The notes under the pieces are model-generated. The model did no database searches and had not been told where the DNA came from. It was given only the letters and a program-made list of their open reading frames with translations. A program made the position numbers and the translations under genes. Below are positions 59,056 to 64,000 of a stretch of DNA of 64,000 nucleotides, piece after piece (position 1 is the first letter of the stretch; the number at the start of each line of letters is the position of its first letter). The stretch is from Terriglobus albidus (GTDB taxonomy: Bacteria; Acidobacteriota; Terriglobia; Terriglobales; Acidobacteriaceae). Location of the stretch: the NCBI RefSeq assembly GCF_008000815.1, contig NZ_CP042806.1:4898001-4962000 (forward strand), given 5' to 3'.

Positions 59056-60900
59056 ATGAACCGATCGGTCTCCGGCACGCTGAGCATTCCCGCACTGCTG
59101 ATGACGCTCGTCGCCACATTTCTGGCGGCGTGGCTGACTCTCGGCGTCTTTGGACGCAGCGATCAGCTGATTTATCTCTGGCCTCTGACAGGACTGCAGC
59201 TTGGCCTGCTGCTGCCCCTATGGCAGCGGGACTGGGCCTCGGTTCTGGCTCGCCAGGCAGCCGGGGCAGCCGGCCTCATTGCTGGCGCTACCGTCGCGGG
59301 TCTGCCGCCCGGCATCGCTGTCATGCTTGGCCTCATCAACGCCTGTGAAGTGTTCCTCTGTGGCTGGATCGTAAGTCCGGCAGTTGTGACCTTCGACGAC
59401 CTTAAGGAACGCACGCATGTTCTACGCTTCGGTATCGCCGCCATCGTTGCTCCAGTCATAATGGGCAGCATCGCCGCCATCCCGGTAGCCCCTGTCACCC
59501 ACCAGAGCTTCCTACACGTGGCCACGACCTCCGTCCTTTCGGATGCACTTGGCATCGTCATCATCATGCCGGTCGTTCTGTTTCTTACCAGCGGAGAATA
59601 CAGGACCTTCAAGAAACTGCGGCCTTACCTTCTGCGAGCGATCCTCACCGGAATAGCCTTTGTCGTCACAGCGGTTTACGTATTCTGGCAGAATCAAAAT
59701 CCGCTTCTTTATATCGTTTTCCCACCCATGGTGATCATGGTGCTGGCGATGGGCCTTGAAGGCGCCGTGTTCTCCGGCGTGGTGCTCACGATCGTGGGCG
59801 GCACCGCAACTAGTCTGCATCACGGCCCACTCTGGCTGGCGGTCAATGCCAGCGCCGAGCATCGCATGGTTCTATTACAGCTCTTCCTTATCGTGAGCGT
59901 GGTAACAGCGCTTCCGGTAGGCGCGCTGCTGGACGAGCGCCGCCGCGAAGCCCGGTCCGCAGATGAAGCGCGTTCCATCTACCAGACGCTGCTGCAGAAC
60001 GCCGAGGACACCATCATCCTGTCCTCCTTCGATGGAACACGGCGATACATCTCTCCGGCGATCAAGACGCTCACCGGCTGGACCCCGGCCGAGTTTCTCG
60101 CGATGGATCGCATGCAGACCTTCCATCCGGACGACCGTGATATGGCCCGCCTGGTGATGGAGAGCATGGCCAGCGGAAAGCGTCAGCATGTCATCCGTTA
60201 TCGCATCGCACAGAAAGAGGGGGGTTACCGATGGGTAGAGGCTGTCGCCCGCGCCTACTTCGATGAGACATCAGATACAGTTCTCGGATATGTCGGCACC
60301 ATCCGCGATATCTCCTCTCTGAAACAGACCGAAGAGATCTGGCAGATGGAGCGCGAGACTCTGACGCGCGAAAAACTGGCCATGGCCAGACTGGCCAATA
60401 CGGATGCTCTGACCGTTCTGCCCAATCGCCGGGCCTTCGACGATGCTCTGCTGCGTCAATTGAGCCGTGCGGCGGCTGTCTCCGTCATGATGATCGATGT
60501 GGATTTTTTCAAGGCCTACAACGATCTATACGGTCATCAGGCCGGCGATGACTGTCTGCGACAGATTGCACAGGCGCTGCAGAGCAAGGTTGGACGTGGA
60601 GGCGACGTCGTCGCCCGCCTGGGCGGCGAGGAGTTCGGCGTATTGCTTCCAGGCGCCGATGCAGACGGCGCTCGCCGCGTTGCGGAATCCATGCGGAACG
60701 CGATCTGGGAGCTGGATATCCCTCACCAGAGCTCTCCGCTCGGGCGCATCACCATCAGCATCGGCATCGCAAATTGGGCTGATATCCGCGAACATGACAC
60801 GGCGCTTCTGATTCAACAGGCGGACCGCGCCCTCTATGTCAGCAAGCGCGCTGGTAAAAACCGAGTGACCATCGCCGGTGCCATGCCGGTTGCGGTTTAG
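59056..60900 (+). CDS. membrane sensor diguanylate cyclase (MASE1-PAS-GGDEF)
   Basis: The 614-residue membrane protein would make cyclic di-GMP on a signal. Residues ~10-300 form eight helices of a MASE1-type sensor. A PAS domain lies at ~312-425 (TRRYISPAIKTLTGWTPAEFLAMDRMQTFHPDDRD... YVGTIRDISSLKQTEE). The GGDEF domain has an intact active site GGEEF at 523-527. It also has an inhibitory RxxD site at 514-517 (RGGD), so product feedback is expected. The ligand is unknown. It lies between glcF and the second GGTGGGAGC repeat. Confidence 0.93.
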   Translation: MNRSVSGTLSIPALLMTLVATFLAAWLTLGVFGRSDQLIYLWPLTGLQLGLLLPLWQRDWASVLARQAAGAAGLIAGATVAGLPPGIAVMLGLINACEVFLCGWIVSPAVVTFDDLKERTHVLRFGIAAIVAPVIMGSIAAIPVAPVTHQSFLHVATTSVLSDALGIVIIMPVVLFLTSGEYRTFKKLRPYLLRAILTGIAFVVTAVYVFWQNQNPLLYIVFPPMVIMVLAMGLEGAVFSGVVLTIVGGTATSLHHGPLWLAVNASAEHRMVLLQLFLIVSVVTALPVGALLDERRREARSADEARSIYQTLLQNAEDTIILSSFDGTRRYISPAIKTLTGWTPAEFLAMDRMQTFHPDDRDMARLVMESMASGKRQHVIRYRIAQKEGGYRWVEAVARAYFDETSDTVLGYVGTIRDISSLKQTEEIWQMERETLTREKLAMARLANTDALTVLPNRRAFDDALLRQLSRAAAVSVMMIDVDFFKAYNDLYGHQAGDDCLRQIAQALQSKVGRGGDVVARLGGEEFGVLLPGADADGARRVAESMRNAIWELDIPHQSSPLGRITISIGIANWADIREHDTALLIQQADRALYVSKRAGKNRVTIAGAMPVAV

Positions 60901-60910
60901 GGGCGAATAG

Positions 60911-61068
60911 GGTGGGAGCTGTGGGCTTTCAGCCCACGGTTTTTCCGGCTCCGTAGATATTGGGCTTCAGCCCTGGGCCTTTGCTCTATCAAGAGCTGAA
61001 AAGCTCAGGGCTGAAAGCCCAATTCGCTGTAAGCTCAAGTCAGCGGGCTGAAGCCCGCTGCTCCCACC
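60911..61068 (+). repeat. GGTGGGAGC palindromic repeat, copy B
   Basis: The copy has 158 bp, with termini GGTGGGAGC and GCTCCCACC. Nested hairpins inside include GTGGGCTTTCAGCCCAC, GGGCTTCAGCCC and AGCGGGCTGAAGCCCGCT. It follows the same block order as copy A, which allows the pre-insertion form of copy A to be reconstructed. It lies between the convergent cyclase and malate synthase genes and may end both transcripts. Confidence 0.88.
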
Positions 61069-61084
61069 CTTTATTCCTCATGGC

Positions 61085-62689
61085 CTACGCAAACGTCTCT
61101 TCCCGCAGCACCTGCGTATACGCCGGCAGCGTGAGGAACTCCGGGAACTTCTCTGCCCGGACCAGGTCCCGCATCAGCACTGCAGCTTTGGCATAGGACT
61201 CGCTCCGCTCCGTATCCAGCGTCGGCTTCAGCTTCTCCAACTCCTCATCGATGGTCTGCTCGACGAGCTCCGCCGTCACGGCACGGTCGTCGGTCAGCTT
61301 TGCGTGATGGTGGATCCACTGCCAGAGCTGCGCGCGGGAGATCTCGGCAGTCGCCGCATCTTCCATCAGGTTGAAGAGCGGCACGCAGCCGATGCCGCGC
61401 AGCCAAGCTTCCACGTATCCCAGACCGACGGCTACGTTCTGGCGCAGACCCGCTTCTGTGATCTCTCCTGTCGGAATTTCGAGCAGATCGGCAGCGGTAG
61501 CGGTGTACTCCGGCAACTGCTTCGCAATCTGATTCGGCTGCGGCATGATCCGGTTGAAGACCTCAAGCGCAACCGGCACCAGGCCAGGATGCGCCACCCA
61601 GGTACCGTCGTGTCCGTCGGTCGCCTCGCGCTCCTTGTCGGCGCGCACCTGCGTCAGGGCCTTCTCGTTCGCGACTGGGTCTGACTTGATCGGAATATAG
61701 GCCGACATACCGCCCATGGCATGAATCTGGCGGCGGTGGCAGGTCTTGATGCATAGCTTCGAGTAGCTGCGCATGAAGTGCGTCGTCATCGTCACCTGAC
61801 CGCGGTCCGGCAACACCACGCTGGTGTCGGCGGCGAGCTTCTTGATGAACGAGAAGATGTAGTCCCAGCGGCCGCAGTTCAGGCCGGCCGAGTGGTCGCG
61901 CAGCTCATAGAGAATCTCGTCCATCTCGAAGCTCGCGAGAATGGTCTCGATCAGAACCGTCGCACGGATGGTGCCCTGCGGGACTCCCAGCAGGTCCTGC
62001 GCCTTCACGAAGATCTCGTTCCAGAGCCGCGCCTCCAGATGCGACTCCATCTTCGGCAGGTAGAAGTACGGCCCGCTGCCGCGCGCAACCAGCTCCTTGG
62101 CATTGTGGAAGAAGTACAGACCGAAGTCGAAGATGGAGCCTGACATCGGCTCACCGTCCACGACGATATGCCGTTCCTCCATATGCCATCCACGCGCGCG
62201 GACGAACAGCACTGCTGTCTGCTCATTGAGCTTGTAGCTCTTGCCTGTCTTCGCATCCTCGAAGGTGATGGTACGGCGGATCGCGTCCCGCAGATTAGCC
62301 TGGCCATCGAGCAGGTTGTTCCACAGCGGTGTGGACGAGTCCTCAAAATCGGCCATGAAGACCTTCGCGCCGGAGTTCAGCGCGTTGATGATCATCTTCC
62401 GGTCAACCGGACCGGTGATCTCGACACGCCGGTCCTGGATATCGGCCGGGATCGGAGCGCAGCGCCAGTCTCCCACGCGAATATGCGCGGTCTCGTGCAG
62501 AAAGTCGGGCTTCTCTCCCGCGTCCAGACGAGCCTGGCGCGCAACACGTGCCGCCAGCAGCTCCTTACGGCGCGGATTGAAGGCGCGGTGCAGCTCAACC
62601 ACGAAGGCAAGTGCCTCAGGAGTGAGGATTTCGGCGTGAGCGGCAGAGACGGGGGCGTTGATCGTGACACCGGCGATGTTCAGACTCAT
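61085..62689 (-). CDS. aceB: malate synthase A
   Basis: AceB condenses glyoxylate with acetyl-CoA to malate. In 534 residues it shows the family pattern [96 protein letters not shown] and a C-terminal [15 protein letters not shown]. The Asp and Glu catalytic residues are in these motifs. No isocitrate lyase is adjacent. The glyoxylate may come from glcDEF, encoded about 2 kb away in the opposite direction. The ATG at 62689 is preferred over one at 62713, since the family N-terminus begins there. Confidence 0.95.
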   Translation of the reverse strand: MSLNIAGVTINAPVSAAHAEILTPEALAFVVELHRAFNPRRKELLAARVARQARLDAGEKPDFLHETAHIRVGDWRCAPIPADIQDRRVEITGPVDRKMIINALNSGAKVFMADFEDSSTPLWNNLLDGQANLRDAIRRTITFEDAKTGKSYKLNEQTAVLFVRARGWHMEERHIVVDGEPMSGSIFDFGLYFFHNAKELVARGSGPYFYLPKMESHLEARLWNEIFVKAQDLLGVPQGTIRATVLIETILASFEMDEILYELRDHSAGLNCGRWDYIFSFIKKLAADTSVVLPDRGQVTMTTHFMRSYSKLCIKTCHRRQIHAMGGMSAYIPIKSDPVANEKALTQVRADKEREATDGHDGTWVAHPGLVPVALEVFNRIMPQPNQIAKQLPEYTATAADLLEIPTGEITEAGLRQNVAVGLGYVEAWLRGIGCVPLFNLMEDAATAEISRAQLWQWIHHHAKLTDDRAVTAELVEQTIDEELEKLKPTLDTERSESYAKAAVLMRDLVRAEKFPEFLTLPAYTQVLREETFA

Positions 62690-62791
62690 GACTTGGATAT
62701 AGTACTGCCCCACGAAATATCATGCAGAGCGACGGTATGTGGTCCAACTTCCCGTCACTCAGAAGTTGGGCCACATGCCCAGGGAGACTCG

Positions 62792-64000
62792 ATGGATCGG
62801 CGTGAGTTTGTGACAGGTGCAGGACTGGCTCTGGCAGCCGGTATGGCGCGCGGAGAGAAGACAGGAGCAGCCCAACCCACCACCGGAGTCCGGCAGGAGT
62901 GGATCGCGATGGTGGAAAAGACCGCCGGTCCCGTACTCACAGCCCTGAGCCAACGCCGCCTGAAACAGGTGATGCCGGTCGAATGCAAGCCGGGCCAGGA
63001 GGAGTCGCGCCGCCTTTGCACCTACCTTGAGGCGCTGGGACGCACGCTCTGCGGCATCAGCCCATGGCTCGAGAGCGGCACCTCCGGAAAGTATGCCGAG
63101 TTGGCGCGGGAAGCTATCGCTGCCGGCGCCAACTCCGCATCCCCCGACTACATGCCCTTCGGCTCCATCGCACAGACGCTGGTGGATGCCGCGTTCCTCG
63201 GCCTGGGCATTCTGCGCGCTCCAAAAGAGCTGAACCAGAAGCTCCCCGAGAAGACGAAGCAACTGCTGATCAAGGGATTGCAACAGACCCGCACCCAGAA
63301 AGCGGGCATGAGCAACTGGCTGCTCTTCGCAGCGACTGTTGAAGCCGCGATTGAGGCCTTGGGCGGCTCATGGGAGAAGGCACCGGTGGAGCTGGCGCTC
63401 GCAAAACACAAGGAGTGGTACCTCGGTGACGGCGTCTATGGCGACGGCCCCCACTTCCACGCCGACTACTACGACAGCTTCGTCATTCATCCCTTCATGC
63501 TGGCTGTCCTGGAAAGCCCTGTCGGCAAGGTCGGTGTCGGGCCAGAGCTCGTCGAGGTCGAGCCCAAGCGCGCCATCCGCTACGCCGCCATTCAGGAACG
63601 GATGATCGCCCGTGATGGCACCTGGCCGGTTGTGGGCCGGTCCATCGCGTATCGCTGCGGAGCCTTTCATCTTCTTGCCGACATGGCGCTGAGGCAGCAG
63701 CTCCCGGAGCATGTAGTTCCCGCCCAGGTGCGCGGCGCGCTCACGGCCGCCATGCAGGCCTCTCTGGGTGCTCGCGGCACTTACGACTCCAACGGCTGGC
63801 TCACGATCGGCCTGGCGGGGCATCAGCCATCACTGGGAGAGCCCTATATCTCCACCGGCAGCCTCTATCTATGCCTGGAGGCCTTTCTGCCGCTTGGCCT
63901 GCCCGCAGATGCGCCGTTCTGGAAGGACGCTCCCGCGGACTGGACGGCACGGAGAGTGTGGGCCGGGCAGGATCTGCCGAATGATCATGCGGTGGATATC
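62792..64000 (+). CDS. DUF2264 domain protein, cut by the window end
   Basis: I read this frame directly; it is open to the last base, 403 codons. It begins with a Tat-like signal (DRREFVTGAGLALAAGMARG). The body matches DUF2264, a glycan-associated alpha/alpha-barrel family, with SRRLCTYLEALGRTLCGISPWL, NWLLFAATVEAAIEAL, GDGVYGDGPHFHADYYDSFVIHPFML and RDGTWPVVGRSIAYRCGAFH. It is probably a periplasmic enzyme or binding protein for plant or bacterial polysaccharide; the substrate is unknown. AGGGAG precedes the ATG. Confidence 0.88.
   Translation, partial: MDRREFVTGAGLALAAGMARGEKTGAAQPTTGVRQEWIAMVEKTAGPVLTALSQRRLKQVMPVECKPGQEESRRLCTYLEALGRTLCGISPWLESGTSGKYAELAREAIAAGANSASPDYMPFGSIAQTLVDAAFLGLGILRAPKELNQKLPEKTKQLLIKGLQQTRTQKAGMSNWLLFAATVEAAIEALGGSWEKAPVELALAKHKEWYLGDGVYGDGPHFHADYYDSFVIHPFMLAVLESPVGKVGVGPELVEVEPKRAIRYAAIQERMIARDGTWPVVGRSIAYRCGAFHLLADMALRQQLPEHVVPAQVRGALTAAMQASLGARGTYDSNGWLTIGLAGHQPSLGEPYISTGSLYLCLEAFLPLGLPADAPFWKDAPADWTARRVWAGQDLPNDHAVDI

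Noticed and set aside
47955-61068. Paired repeats as CRISPR
   Set aside because: There are only two copies, 13 kb apart, and no regularly spaced short repeats or cas genes.

Overview
The window reads as chromosome of an Acidobacteriota member, probably class Terriglobia (Acidobacteriaceae). The evidence is two lineage-typical families, a VWFA-related acidobacterial protein (19299-20225) and a TIGR03435-type secreted protein (24795-25598). In support are high GC, many secreted or lipidated proteins and a plug-type TonB-dependent receptor. The genus cannot be fixed from sequence reading alone. Most of the window is housekeeping DNA. I found no tRNA, rRNA, CRISPR array, prophage or defence island.

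Layout. 1-1.1 kb: end of a minus-strand pair with a CPA-type antiporter. 1.5-2.8 kb: glgC. 3.0-9.1 kb: an AhpD-like protein, then the rimP-nusA-infB operon. 9.3-14.2 kb: a serine dehydrogenase-type (SDH) protease, glyQS and a DUF892 stress protein. 14.4-20.2 kb: a DUF4382 lipoprotein, a secreted unknown, recO, ferredoxin, suhB, an Hfq-like protein and a VWA protein. 20.2-22.1 kb: moaE, moaD, DUF4199 and a membrane-anchored LuxR regulator. 22.2-28.4 kb: lon, a TIGR03435 protein, pheA, two tandem 50-residue membrane proteins, CsbD and a UbiA prenyltransferase. 28.4-37.5 kb: an envelope cluster with BON protein, TamB-like, SurA-like and Omp85 with about seven POTRA domains. The last three are joined by overlapping stop and start codons. 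37.7-41.7 kb: a ThiF-like E1 enzyme, an ECF sigma/anti-sigma pair and trpE. 41.9-46.3 kb: a ctaB-DUF420 haem/oxidase operon, ssb, cyaY and a glycosyltransferase. 46.4-54.8 kb: SDR, LysE, an IS4-type insertion sequence, a sorbosone-type dehydrogenase, a TonB receptor and msrP. 54.9-64.0 kb: glcDEF, a MASE1-PAS-GGDEF cyclase, malate synthase and a truncated DUF2264 protein.

Functional links. GlcDEF (glycolate to glyoxylate) and AceB (glyoxylate to malate) make a short glycolate assimilation route. MoaD/MoaE supply the molybdopterin needed by MsrP. The Omp85/SurA-like/TamB genes form one coherent outer-membrane assembly or lipid-transport unit. CtaB and the DUF420 protein serve haem-copper oxidase maturation.

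The least expected content is non-coding. Five copies of a ~112 bp palindromic element (termini GAGCATTTYYCCTGT, central GGCGTTTTC hairpin) sit tightly against genes. Two of them supply a gene's TAG stop and two provide the only Shine-Dalgarno-like sequence before a start codon. A second ~155 bp palindromic family (termini GGTGGGAGC) has two copies. One of these was split by the IS4-type element, leaving a perfect 10 bp target duplication.
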